Source of the DNA: DTFZ01 sp050260375
GTDB lineage: Bacteria; Bacillota; Clostridia; Christensenellales; SZUA-584
Assembly (NCBI GenBank): GCA_050260375.1
Contig: JBLNCA010000037.1
Coordinates: forward strand, 62,001-126,000
Direction: 5' to 3'
Length of the DNA stretch: 64,000 bases
The translations under genes and the position numbers were made by a program. Below the pieces are notes generated by a model. That model searched no databases, was not told the origin of the DNA, and was given only the letters and a program-made list of their open reading frames with translations. Position 1 is the stretch's first letter. Every line of letters starts with the position of its first letter. Positions 8,577 through 16,568 of the stretch are shown here, piece after piece.

Positions 8577-8780
8577 TTATGACTCCGAAAACATACCTGC
8601 GTATTATTTGTATGAAAGAGTTTTTCAATTATGATTTTAGAGACATTTCTGAAATGATACTGACTCGCTCGGGAAAAATAACAGCCTGCTCATTTGTTGC
8701 AAACGGTAAGAGCGCCGATATATAATTAGACAAATATCAACATGGTCCCTTGCAGGAAGATACAAATAAAGGAGCGCATT

Positions 8781-10232
8781 ATGACCATACTATATGCCGT
8801 GCTGGCGATACTGCTGCTGCTCACGGCTGTAATGGCGGTAAACACCGCCTCGCGAAGGCCGAAAAAAGAGCAGGCCGCAAGGCCCGAACCGCTGCCGCTC
8901 GATAAGGAACGTATCGCACGCAACCTTTCAGGCATGATAAGTATTAAGACAATCACGTCGGAATCGATGGAGGGCTTAGACAGAGAGGCCTTCCTTGAGT
9001 TTCACAGCTATTTAGAAGAGTCATATCCTCTTGTGCATAATACGCTCGAGCGGGAAGTTGTAAACGAATACGCGCTGCTTTACAGGTGGAAAGGCGAGAG
9101 CCGGGACAAAAAGCCGTTCCTTATGATGGCGCACATGGACGTGGTGCCTGTCGATGAAAGGACGGCGGACAAGTGGGAGCACGGCGCATTTTCGGGAGAT
9201 ATAGCGGACGGGTATGTATGGGGCCGCGGCGCGATAGACATGAAAGGCCAGCTTGCCGCGATAATGGAAAGCGTCGAATACCTTATCGGCCAGGGCTTCA
9301 AGCCGAAGAGGGACATTTATATAGCGGTCGGGTTTGACGAGGAGCGCATGGGAACGCTGGGCGCCAGGAACACCGCAAAGCTGCTTGAGGAAAGAGGCAT
9401 AAGGTTTGACTTTGTTTTGGATGAAGGCGGCGTCTTTATGGACGGCTCCGAGATAGGCATAAACGGCAGGTTAGCAACGATAGGCATATGCGAAAAGGGC
9501 TATGTTGATATAAAGCTAACGGCCGAGTCTAAGGGCGGGCACTCCTCGCGGCCTCCGAAGCGGACCGCGGTAGGCGCGCTTTCAAAAGCCATCGTAGCGC
9601 TCGAAAAGCGCCAGATGAAACCTTCCCTTAACGAAGCGCTGAAGCTTATGCTTGAAAAGGCGGGGGGTTACATGAGGTTCCCGTGGAACGTAATCGCAGC
9701 CAACCTGTTTCTCACAAAGCCGCTGCTTATAAATAAGCTTTTGTCAAGCCCTGCCGGAGCGGCGGCGGTGCGCACCACTACCGCGCCTACGATGCTAAAG
9801 GGGTCTTCCGTTCCCAATGTGCTGGCAGAAAGGGCGGAGGCCGTCGTTAACTTCCGCCTGGCGCCGGGCGACGATATTGATAAGCTTTTAAGGCATATAA
9901 GAAAGACAGTGGGAAGCGGCATAAAGATGGAGGTGCTCGTGCCTCAGCATCCGTCAAAGGTTTCGAGCATCGAGAGCGAAGCGTACCGCATGATAGAGCA
10001 GACGGCAAGGGAATTTTTCGAAGGGTTCATTATAACGCCTTACCTGATGGTCGCCACGACGGATTCGCGGTGGTTCGCCAATATCTCTGACGGCGTATAC
10101 CTGTTTGAACCGTTCCGTTCGCTGTGCGACGATTACGATAAGATACACGCAACAAATGAGAGGCTCAGCATAGATTCTCTATGCGAAGGGGTAGAATTCT
10201 TTATTCGTCTTGTAAAAAGAGCGGCGGGATGA
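8781..10232 (+). CDS. M20-family zinc dipeptidase/carboxypeptidase, membrane-anchored
   Basis: Metallopeptidase of the M20 family, closest in outline to carboxypeptidase S/PM20D-type enzymes. Seen: a hydrophobic N-terminal segment (residues 2-20), then the first metal motif HMDVVPVDE, the bridging-Asp segment GRGAIDMKGQ, the catalytic Glu pair FDEERMG, a dimerisation-type domain with KGGHSSRPPK, and a C-terminal region ending near DDYDKIHATNERL that supplies the last His. It is 483 residues from the ATG at 8781, which has AAGGAG upstream; an earlier in-frame ATG at 8742 has none. Likely substrates are N-acyl or simple dipeptides at the outer face of the membrane; the actual substrate cannot be read from sequence. 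Confidence 0.88.
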   Translation: MTILYAVLAILLLLTAVMAVNTASRRPKKEQAARPEPLPLDKERIARNLSGMISIKTITSESMEGLDREAFLEFHSYLEESYPLVHNTLEREVVNEYALLYRWKGESRDKKPFLMMAHMDVVPVDERTADKWEHGAFSGDIADGYVWGRGAIDMKGQLAAIMESVEYLIGQGFKPKRDIYIAVGFDEERMGTLGARNTAKLLEERGIRFDFVLDEGGVFMDGSEIGINGRLATIGICEKGYVDIKLTAESKGGHSSRPPKRTAVGALSKAIVALEKRQMKPSLNEALKLMLEKAGGYMRFPWNVIAANLFLTKPLLINKLLSSPAGAAAVRTTTAPTMLKGSSVPNVLAERAEAVVNFRLAPGDDIDKLLRHIRKTVGSGIKMEVLVPQHPSKVSSIESEAYRMIEQTAREFFEGFIITPYLMVATTDSRWFANISDGVYLFEPFRSLCDDYDKIHATNERLSIDSLCEGVEFFIRLVKRAAG

Positions 10233-10294
10233 TAGTATAAGTAATACATACTTACATGCTTTGCGGAATTATCGATAATTTCCAGGAGGATCCC

Positions 10295-11170
10295 ATGAAC
10301 GACTATGTTATAGCGACAGATTCGGATACGGAGATACCCTATACTTTTGCCGACGAGCACAACATACCTGTTTTCCTGATGCCCTATACGGTTAACGGCG
10401 AAGAGAAGCTGTTCGACCTTGGCAGGAATACGGATTTTATTGGATTCTATGAAGGGCTCAAAAGAGGTGACGATGCTATTACGTCCACGCGCCCGCCCGC
10501 CGATATAGAAAACTTCTTCCGGGATATAATCAAAGACGGCAAAGAGCTGCTGTACCTCGCTTTTTCTTCCGCGCTTTCGGGGCACTACGAGCTTGCATTG
10601 ATGGCAAAGAGCAACGTTGAAGAGGACTACCCGAACGCAAGGATAGAGGTAGTGGATACCCGCAGGATATCCATGGTAGCGGGAATACTCGTTATGCAGG
10701 CTCAGGCGCTCAAAGAGCAGGGAAAAACGCTCGACGAGGTAAAAGACTGGGTTATCGGCAACAGGAACAAGGCTCATGGGTGGTTTTCGGTGGACGACTT
10801 AAACTATCTCAAAAAAGGCGGAAGGCTTTCGAGCACGGCGGCCACGCTGGGCACGATACTTGACGTTAAACCCATACTGACCTTCAACAGCGAAGGAAAG
10901 CTGATAGTCGCAGATAAAATGAAGGGTACAAAGAAAGTGATGAAGTATTTTCTGAACGTTATACAGGAGAACGTCGAAAATCCGGAAGAGCAGACGGGAT
11001 ATGTGCTCCATGCGAACGATATGGAGAACGCCATAAAACTGAAAGAGATGGTTGCGGAGAACGTGCCTTTCAAGGAAGTTGTAATACAGGACATCGGTCC
11101 GGTAATAGGGTGCCACTCGGGTCCGGGAACGCTCGCAGTAGTATTCATGGGCAAAGAACAGAAGATGTAA
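10295..11170 (+). CDS. DegV family fatty-acid-binding protein
   Basis: DegV proteins bind a long-chain fatty acid and in Gram-positive bacteria act as FakB partners of the fatty acid kinase FakA. Seen: 291 residues with YVIATDSDTEIP at the N-terminus, the ligand-contact region TSTRPPADIENFF, the LAFSSALSGHYELA motif, VVDTRRISMVAG, the DDLNYLKKGGRLS motif and the C-terminal GPVIGCHSGPGTLAVVF. The ATG at 10295 follows AGGAGG; the earlier ATG at 10256 does not. No fakA gene is beside it. A clear terminator follows. Confidence 0.93.
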   Translation: MNDYVIATDSDTEIPYTFADEHNIPVFLMPYTVNGEEKLFDLGRNTDFIGFYEGLKRGDDAITSTRPPADIENFFRDIIKDGKELLYLAFSSALSGHYELALMAKSNVEEDYPNARIEVVDTRRISMVAGILVMQAQALKEQGKTLDEVKDWVIGNRNKAHGWFSVDDLNYLKKGGRLSSTAATLGTILDVKPILTFNSEGKLIVADKMKGTKKVMKYFLNVIQENVENPEEQTGYVLHANDMENAIKLKEMVAENVPFKEVVIQDIGPVIGCHSGPGTLAVVFMGKEQKM

Positions 11171-11183
11171 ACATTATTTAATC

Positions 11184-11205
11184 AGCCGGGCAACCGGCTT
11201 TTTTA
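11184..11205 (+). terminator. Terminator after the degV gene
   Basis: AGCCGG, loop GCAA, CCGGCT, then a run of T. Lies 13 bp after the stop codon. Confidence 0.85.
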
Positions 11206-11274
11206 TTGCATAAATTCTCCGGTAGCGACGGGGAGTTCCGAAGAGCTTAAGCTATTAGCGGAGAGTATTAAAAA

Positions 11275-11502
11275 AAGCCTTCCCCCGCGGGGGAGCCGAA
11301 GGCGAGCGCGCTCAGTGAGCGATAAAGCGAGCCGGAGGCTCTGTAAGCAAAGGAGAATGCCGAACGATAGTGACGGCAAGCGACTATTGCGAACAGAGGA
11401 AGGTGGCGCGGAGCGCCGGATGAGGGGATATCTGGGGAAATTAGAACACCTCATCTGTCAAATGCTTTGCATTTGACAGCTTCCCCTCGAGGGGAAGCCT
11501 TA
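11275..11502. repeat. 228-bp intergenic element with palindromic inverted ends
   Basis: No gene in 11206-11577. The element begins AAGCCTTCCCCCGCGGGGGA and ends, read in reverse complement, AAGGCTTCCCCTCGAGGGGA, so both ends are near-identical inverted repeats that are also hairpins themselves. Inside is another perfect hairpin, CTGTCAAATGC, TTT, GCATTTGACAG (11456-11480). I recall similar CTTCCCCT...AGGGGAAG elements scattered through gut Clostridia genomes; it codes for nothing. Probably a MITE-like non-autonomous element. Confidence 0.65.
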
Positions 11503-11577
11503 AAAAGCTTTTTAGTAAAATATGATATTGAGCCGTTTTTCTTTGCAGGTGTTATAATATACTCCGGGTGAAAAATT

Positions 11578-12294
11578 ATGAGCGAAAACAGATTGCAGGA
11601 ATTGATAAAAGAGAGCGGCAATATAGTGTTTTTCGGAGGCGCGGGAGTGTCTACCGAGAGCGGAATACCCGACTTTCGCAGCGCGGACGGGCTTTACAAA
11701 CAAAAGTACAAATATCCGCCCGAAATGATATTGAGCCACAGCTTTTTTGAAACGCATACCGCAGAATTCTATGAATACTACCGCGATAAGATGCTTTATC
11801 TCGACGCAAAGCCGGGCAGGGCGCATACAAAGCTCGCCGAGCTCGAGAGGGCGGGGAAGCTGAAAGCCGTAATAACGCAGAACATAGACGGGCTGCATCA
11901 GAAAGCGGGCAGCAAAAACGTACTCGAACTGCACGGCTCGGTGTACCGCAACTATTGCAAGAAGTGCGGACGGCATTACGACGTTGAATACATAAAACAC
12001 GGCTCCGGCGTTCCGAAATGCGAATGCGGAGGAGTTATAAGGCCGGATGTCGTGCTTTATGAAGAAGGCCTCGACCAGTCGGTGCTTGAGATGTCTATAG
12101 ATTATATATATAACGCCGATATGCTGATAGTCGGGGGAACGTCGCTGGCAGTGTATCCTGCTGCCGGACTTATAGAGTATTACGGAGGGGACAAGCTTGT
12201 GCTTATCAACAAAACGCCCACGCCGTACGACAAAAGAGCCAACCTTGTGATAAACGGCAGCATAGGCGACGCGCTGGGAGCGGTAACGCTTTAG
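11578..12294 (+). CDS. Sirtuin, NAD-dependent protein deacylase
   Basis: Removes acyl groups from lysine using NAD. Seen: 238 residues with the NAD-binding motif GGAGVSTESGIPDFRS at the N-terminus, QNIDGLHQKAG, the catalytic His in ELHGSVYRN, a zinc ribbon CKKC ... CEC followed by IRPDVVLYEE, and GTSLAVYPAAGL with the closing NKTP loop. Length is normal for bacterial Sir2/CobB. It stands alone with a TATAAT box at 11553-11558; the ribosome binding site (GGGTG) is weak. Whether it prefers acetyl or other acyl groups cannot be told: there is no clear Y..R desuccinylase pair that I can assign. Confidence 0.93.
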   Translation: MSENRLQELIKESGNIVFFGGAGVSTESGIPDFRSADGLYKQKYKYPPEMILSHSFFETHTAEFYEYYRDKMLYLDAKPGRAHTKLAELERAGKLKAVITQNIDGLHQKAGSKNVLELHGSVYRNYCKKCGRHYDVEYIKHGSGVPKCECGGVIRPDVVLYEEGLDQSVLEMSIDYIYNADMLIVGGTSLAVYPAAGLIEYYGGDKLVLINKTPTPYDKRANLVINGSIGDALGAVTL

Positions 12295-12341
12295 TTGCTG
12301 TGTCGATGCATATTATCGGGGCCATAAAGCGAGGAGAAACA

Positions 12342-12370
12342 TTTTACCCGTGCTCGTTTTATGCTATAAT
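12342..12370 (+). promoter_or_regulatory. Promoter of the yjdF leader and gene
   Basis: TTTTAC (12342-12347), 17 nt, TATAAT (12365-12370). Predicted start near 12377, just before the structured leader. Confidence 0.6.
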
Positions 12371-12389
12371 ACTATTAATAATATAATAT

Positions 12390-12550
12390 TACTGGTACGG
12401 AGAGGTAAAAACACAGTGCGGTAGGTAGTCCGCACACGCTCAGCCGCCTTAAAACGCAAGCCTTTGCAAGGCGGCTTTGCGCCAGTAACCTTCCGCTTTA
12501 TGCGGCTGTTCCATCTCTCCTGTTTCGCGTACGTGAAATGGGGGAGTTTT
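12390..12550 (+). ncRNA. Probable yjdF-type riboswitch with RBS-masking hairpin
   Basis: A 160-nt leader stands directly before a YjdF-family gene. Helices seen: ACTGG (12391-12395) with CCAGT (12482-12486); GTGCGG (12416-12421) with CCGCAC (12430-12435); AGCCGCCTT (12442-12450) with AAGGCGGCT (12468-12476); CCGC with GCGG (12493-12505). The segment CTCTCC (12515-12520) can pair with GGAGAG inside the aptamer (12399-12404) or with the ribosome binding site GGGGAG (12541-12546); in the latter case the stem extends over 12 bp to TTTC/GAAA. Known: yjdF RNAs precede yjdF genes and respond to azaaromatic compounds. The family assignment rests on gene context and structure, not on a covariance search. 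Confidence 0.65.
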
Positions 12551-12826
12551 ATGTATAAATCGGAAGTAACTTTAAGCGTATTTTACAACGGGCAGTTTTA
12601 TGCGGCGCTTTTTGAAAAAAGCGACGAGAGGGGCTATTCGGTATGCCAAAGATTATTTGCGACTCGCCCTTTGGATAATGAAATACTTCGGTTAGCGCTT
12701 AAGCTGCAGCGTGAAGAGCAAAAGAGCGCCTTAAGGGCGAAACAAAGCAGCGATAAAAGTCGCGCGGCGGATGAAAAATACGAATTGCGCGCGATTAAGC
12801 GCAAACAAAAGCACAGGGGCAGATAG
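12551..12826 (+). CDS. yjdF: YjdF family protein (DUF2992)
   Basis: Small basic protein of unknown biochemical function, known mainly for lying under the yjdF RNA. Seen: 91 residues with an N-terminal beta-rich part SEVTLSVFYNGQFYAALFEK and CQRLFATRPLDNEILRL, followed by a Lys/Arg-rich helical tail ending RKQKHRGR, as in the Bacillus YjdF protein. The ATG at 12551 follows GGGGGAG; upstream in-frame ATGs fall inside the structured leader and are rejected as starts. Expression is likely set by the leader at the level of translation. Confidence 0.8.
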   Translation: MYKSEVTLSVFYNGQFYAALFEKSDERGYSVCQRLFATRPLDNEILRLALKLQREEQKSALRAKQSSDKSRAADEKYELRAIKRKQKHRGR

Positions 12827-12882
12827 TATAAACTAATAGGTATACAGTATTATACGATGCCGAACTGTATCGGGAGGTTTCC

Positions 12883-13872
12883 ATGAAAAAGCTGGCTGCG
12901 GCAGCCGTGATTATTATTACCGCGCTTACATTATGCGCCTGCGGTGAGTCGCCCGTTGGGGCGCAGGCCACTGTGAGCGCGCCCGTCTCGGCTGCCGCTG
13001 CTGAGAATAGCGCGGCGAAGGCGGACGTAGGCTTTTGCCTTGCGGACAGGGGAGCGTTCAGCGACAAGCTTATAGAGGATATTGAAAGCGAATGCGCTTC
13101 TCTGAATATAAAAGCGAGCGTTATAAAAGCCGCAAGCGCCGAGCAGCAGCGGGACGACATAAGCGAGATGTTTGACGCGGAGCCTTCCGTGATTGTCGTC
13201 GATCCGGTGGACGTCGATTCTCTGGAAACGGAGCTCGCGGAGTGCGATGTGCATAATGTGCAGGTAATAAACATAGTCGATCCTGTGAACGGAAAGGCAA
13301 GCATGCTGATATCCCCGAACTATACCGCGATAGGTGAGAAGGCGGGGCAGTGCGCGCTTGACGCGCTGGCTTCCGGCGGAGGATGCATGCTGCTTGGCAC
13401 GGAATACGACAGCTTCATAATGCAGCTGATGACGGACGGGTTCAATTCGAAAGTAGAGGGAAACGGCAGCATATCGGTAGTGTCCGAGCAGTTCTGCGGT
13501 ACGGACGAAGAAAAGGCGTATGAAACCGTAAAAGCTGAGCTTTCAAAGGACATAGCGTTTATATTCGCCCAAAGCCCGGAGCTGGGCAGGGGCGCGATTC
13601 GCGCGGTGAAGGAATCGGGCAAAGACGTTAAAATAGCGGTGTTCGGCGGGGATATGGATATAATAGGCGCCGTGTCGTCAGGCGAAGCCTATGCCGCCAT
13701 ATTCTGCGGGCCGGGCGCGCTCGCTCGCGAGGCGGTGTCGCAGGCGAGCCAGTTTTTAGCCTCCGAATCATACGTTCCTCCCCAGTATTCGGAGATACCG
13801 GTCACCGTCGTTAAGCAGGCCGACGCGCCTTCATATTATGCAGAAGGCGAAATATACGCGGAAGCGAAATAG
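12883..13872 (+). CDS. Periplasmic-binding-protein-like lipoprotein (Peripla_BP_4 type), orphan
   Basis: Extracellular solute-binding lipoprotein of the ribose/galactose type. Seen: a signal peptide with lipobox LCAC (Cys 20), an Ala/Ser-rich linker, then a two-lobe periplasmic-binding domain: VGFCLADRGAFSDKL, a segment with PSVIVVDPVDVDSL, ISPNYTAIGEKAGQCALD and a second lobe with KIAVFGGDMDIIGAVSSGEAYAAIFCGP. It has 329 residues, a normal length. No permease or ATPase gene is beside it, so it either serves a transporter elsewhere or acts as a sensor. The ligand is unknown; a sugar is the family's common choice. GGGAGG precedes the ATG. Confidence 0.85.
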   Translation: MKKLAAAAVIIITALTLCACGESPVGAQATVSAPVSAAAAENSAAKADVGFCLADRGAFSDKLIEDIESECASLNIKASVIKAASAEQQRDDISEMFDAEPSVIVVDPVDVDSLETELAECDVHNVQVINIVDPVNGKASMLISPNYTAIGEKAGQCALDALASGGGCMLLGTEYDSFIMQLMTDGFNSKVEGNGSISVVSEQFCGTDEEKAYETVKAELSKDIAFIFAQSPELGRGAIRAVKESGKDVKIAVFGGDMDIIGAVSSGEAYAAIFCGPGALAREAVSQASQFLASESYVPPQYSEIPVTVVKQADAPSYYAEGEIYAEAK

Positions 13873-13904
13873 AGGAAACAGATTATATAGTTGACGCACT
13901 TTCT

Positions 13905-13927
13905 GCCGGCTCTGAGCCGGTTTTTTT
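13905..13927 (+). terminator. Terminator after the substrate-binding protein gene
   Basis: CCGGCT, loop CTG, AGCCGG followed by seven T. The remaining gap to 14079 holds nothing else I can assign. Confidence 0.88.
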
Positions 13928-14079
13928 ATTCCCTTGCGGCCATTCATTCCGAACGGACGAACGCAATAAACATATAATGATTATGAAAACGGGCGCGCAA
14001 AAGCGCATGCTTATAAAAGCAAAGCCGCAGTACTTAAGTTAATGTCCGGTGAATATATCTATGTACGGGTGGTGATAGT

Positions 14080-14685
14080 ATGCTGAAAAGAAAGAGCAGC
14101 TTAAGAAAACTTCTTGTTACGAATCTGGCGCTGGCAGCAATTATTGTTTTCGTATACCTGTCGGCGTTTTCCGCATATCCCGCGCTGTTTATGCGCGGTC
14201 CTGTGATGAAGGGGAACACAAATGGAGACAACGTGGCATTGCAGATAGCCGCCGACGATAACAGCGACGTAGCTTTGTACATGGACGCGCTCGACAGATT
14301 CGGCGTAAAGGCCACGTTTTTCTTTTCCGAACAGCAGTATTCGCAGAATAGCGACGTTTTAAGGCAGGTGCTGGGCAGGGGAAACGGCATAGGCTATTAT
14401 CCGTGCAAGGAAGGCGGGCAGAGGCTTATGCTGTATATAGGCGGTGGGTACAATATACCCGTGATGAGCTATTTAAGCGACAGCCGGGTGCTGCAGGTTT
14501 GCCCGTCCATAGACGTTGAAAAGCTGCAAAAGAAAGACGACTGGCAGCAGGTTTTCAGCGAGAGCCTGCTGGGAGACATGTTTATATACACAAGCGCCGA
14601 TAACAATTTGGCGGATTTCGAAAAAGTAGTACAAATTGTGCTGAATAAAGGTTATACTATCCTAAAGATGGATGAAATGCTGTAG
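14080..14685 (+). CDS. YlxY-like degenerate polysaccharide deacetylase, membrane-anchored
   Basis: Seen: 201 residues, a transmembrane or signal segment (12-36), then a NodB-like start, VALQIAADDNSDVALYMDAL followed by RFGVKATFFFSEQQ. The ATFF strand and spacing fit polysaccharide deacetylases, but the TFDDG metal motif is replaced by QIAAD and the GHEIGNH-type motif by GNGIGYY, so catalysis is unlikely. It lies directly before mlpA as ylxY does in Bacillus, and ends in the same reading region (stop at 14683) just before the mlpA ribosome binding site. Inference: a YlxY orthologue that has lost activity. The role of YlxY in sporulation is itself poorly known. Confidence 0.6.
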   Translation: MLKRKSSLRKLLVTNLALAAIIVFVYLSAFSAYPALFMRGPVMKGNTNGDNVALQIAADDNSDVALYMDALDRFGVKATFFFSEQQYSQNSDVLRQVLGRGNGIGYYPCKEGGQRLMLYIGGGYNIPVMSYLSDSRVLQVCPSIDVEKLQKKDDWQQVFSESLLGDMFIYTSADNNLADFEKVVQIVLNKGYTILKMDEML

Positions 14686-14701
14686 AGGAGACATGCAACG
14701 G

Positions 14702-15973
14702 ATGATAAAGACGCTGGACAACGGCATAAGGATAATCGCAGAGAAGATGGCCTACAATTCGGTAGCGGTAGGTATATGGGTAAAGACGGGCTCCACATGC
14801 GAGACGCCCGAAGAAAACGGCATATCACATTTAATAGAGCACATGCTGTTTAAAGGTACCGAAAAGCGCTCCGCGAAGCAGATCGCGGTCGATATGGACA
14901 AGATAGGCGGCCAGCTTAACGCGTTTACGTCCAAGGAATGCACGTGCTATCACGCGCGGGTAACGCCCGATAAGCTTGAGGTGGCAGTGGACGTGCTTAC
15001 CGATTTGTTTCAGAACTCTACGCTGGACTCAGGCGAGCTTGAAAAAGAAAAAGGCGTCGTGTTGGAAGAGATAGCGATGGTCAACGACAACGTCGAAGAG
15101 CTTGCCCACGAAAAGATATCCGAGCTGTTTTTTACGGGCAGCACGCTGTCGCAGCCCATACTGGGGCCGGCGGAGAATATACAGCGCTTTACGCGCGACG
15201 ACCTCTTGGATTATATACAAAAGCACTATTATCCGGCAAACATAGTCATATCGGTGGCGGGAAACTTCGACGAGCAGCAGATGATAGATATATTGCAGAA
15301 GTACATAGGCGGGTACCGCCGCGGCGCAAAGCAGCAAAAGAGCCGGTGCGACGAGCCGTTCGAGCCTAAAGTGCGCTCGCTGTTTGTGGAAAAAGACGCC
15401 GAACAGACGCACCTTTGCCTGGGGTTCCCCGGCTGCACCTTTGCGGACGACGAGCGGTTTTCGCTCGCTGTGCTGAACAACACGCTGGGCGGCGGCATGA
15501 GCTCGCGGCTGTTCCAGTCCATACGCGAGGAGAAAGGGCTTGCCTATTCCGTATACTCGTATCCCTCCACATACAGCTTTGCGGGCATGTTTTCGCTGTA
15601 CGCGGGCACGACGGCCGCAAACGCGGACAACGTGGTGATGCTGATGAAGCAGGAGATGGACAAGCTTAAGTCTGAGCGCATAAGCGCCGAAGATTTCAAA
15701 ATGGGCAAGGATCAGCTTAAGGGCAACTATGTGCTTTCAATGGAGGGCACTAATGCGAAGATGAGCGCGCTCGGCAAATCGCTGCTGCTGCTTGACGAGG
15801 AATACGACGAAGAAGAGACGCTGGGCAAAATAGAGGCGGTAACTATAGACAGCGTAAACGCGCTGATAGACAAGATACTCGACTATTCAAAGATGTCCGC
15901 CGTGTTCGCGGGCAAGATAGAAAAGAGAAGCGAGATAGAAAAAGTGCTGGAGGGGTTTAATGGACAAGCTTGA
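14702..15973 (+). CDS. mlpA: M16 zinc metallopeptidase MlpA
   Basis: Pitrilysin-family peptidase (processing peptidase-like), probably cytosolic. Seen: the inverted zinc motif HLIEH (in GISHLIEHMLFKGTEKR) with the downstream Glu in the EKEKGVVLEEI helix, then the second M16 domain with the RLFQSIREEKGLAYSVYSY signature. It has 423 residues from the ATG at 14702, chosen because family members begin just before this point; an ATG three codons earlier is possible (GAGGAG lies between). The last 14 nt overlap the next gene. Position between a ylxY-like gene and the dipicolinate synthase genes matches the Bacillus arrangement. Confidence 0.92.
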   Translation: MIKTLDNGIRIIAEKMAYNSVAVGIWVKTGSTCETPEENGISHLIEHMLFKGTEKRSAKQIAVDMDKIGGQLNAFTSKECTCYHARVTPDKLEVAVDVLTDLFQNSTLDSGELEKEKGVVLEEIAMVNDNVEELAHEKISELFFTGSTLSQPILGPAENIQRFTRDDLLDYIQKHYYPANIVISVAGNFDEQQMIDILQKYIGGYRRGAKQQKSRCDEPFEPKVRSLFVEKDAEQTHLCLGFPGCTFADDERFSLAVLNNTLGGGMSSRLFQSIREEKGLAYSVYSYPSTYSFAGMFSLYAGTTAANADNVVMLMKQEMDKLKSERISAEDFKMGKDQLKGNYVLSMEGTNAKMSALGKSLLLLDEEYDEEETLGKIEAVTIDSVNALIDKILDYSKMSAVFAGKIEKRSEIEKVLEGFNGQA

Positions 15974-16328
15974 GGATATTTTCAGGCATCAAAAGATGTT
16001 TGACACCGAATTGGCCGAAAGGCGGGGCCTTGGCGGCATATCGATGGAGCAGTGGATACAGAAGGAGACGCTTGCGATGCTCTCCGAGCTTGCGGAGCTC
16101 ATCGACGAGGTCAACTTCAAATGGTGGAAGAACGAAAAGCCGGTGGACTTAGGCAAGGTAAAGGAAGAGCTCGTAGACATACTGCACTTCTTTGTCAGCA
16201 TGTGCCTTAAGGCAGGCATGGACGCGGACGAACTGCACGAGAGGTACCTTTCAAAGAACAGGGAGAACTTTGCAAGGCAGCATGGCAAGTCGCAAAAAGA
16301 AGGGTACGCGGTAAAAGAAGGGGCTTAA
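15960..16328 (+). CDS. Dimeric all-alpha dUTPase-like NTP pyrophosphohydrolase
   Basis: Probably hydrolyses dUTP to dUMP. Seen: 122 residues, mostly helical, with the metal-binding pattern of the all-alpha NTP-pyrophosphatase fold: SELAELIDEVNFKWWK (E..E..D type) followed by KEELVDILHFFVSMCLKAGM (E..D) and a KNRENFARQHG tail. The KWWKN and DILHFF segments point to the dimeric dUTPase subgroup rather than MazG. It overlaps mlpA by 14 nt and takes the place that ymxH holds in Bacillus. A terminator follows. Confidence 0.85.
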   Translation: MDKLEDIFRHQKMFDTELAERRGLGGISMEQWIQKETLAMLSELAELIDEVNFKWWKNEKPVDLGKVKEELVDILHFFVSMCLKAGMDADELHERYLSKNRENFARQHGKSQKEGYAVKEGA

Positions 16329-16344
16329 AACAAGGTGCAAATAG

Positions 16345-16370
16345 AGAGGCTTGAAGCGAGCCTCTTTTTT
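16345..16370 (+). terminator. Terminator after the dUTPase gene
   Basis: AGAGGCT, 7-nt loop, AGCCTCT, then T run. It closes the ylxY-like/mlpA/dUTPase operon. Confidence 0.85.
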
Positions 16371-16480
16371 ATGATCCTTTATAAAATCAGAGTATTATTG
16401 TGGTGGCAATAGCAGCAAGCGGGCTGTTCAACGCCAATGCCATGCAGATAAAGCTTTCCGGCAACTCTCCTATAAATAGC

Positions 16481-16514
16481 TGCCGCGGCCGCGGCGCCTG
16501 GGGGCATTTTTTTT
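16481..16514 (+). terminator. GC-rich hairpin with T run, possible second terminator
   Basis: TGCC at 16481 and GGCA at 16502 enclose the palindrome GCCGCGGCCGCGGC and are followed by eight T. It may be a remnant: the preceding 100 bp show only a 38-codon frame without a ribosome binding site. Confidence 0.5.
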
Positions 16515-16568
16515 AATTCACCACTGATATAACATACGCATACTATATCGTGAAACAACGTTTATAAC

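Noticed and set aside
12464..12550. Longer N-terminal extension of the YjdF protein from an ATG at 12464
   Set aside because: This stretch is the structured RNA leader; the ATG at 12551 has the ribosome binding site and matches the family start.
16400..16516. 38-codon frame starting GTG-GTG before the dpaA repeat array
   Set aside because: No ribosome binding site, and its end coincides with a GC-rich hairpin plus T run; more likely non-coding spacer or remnant.
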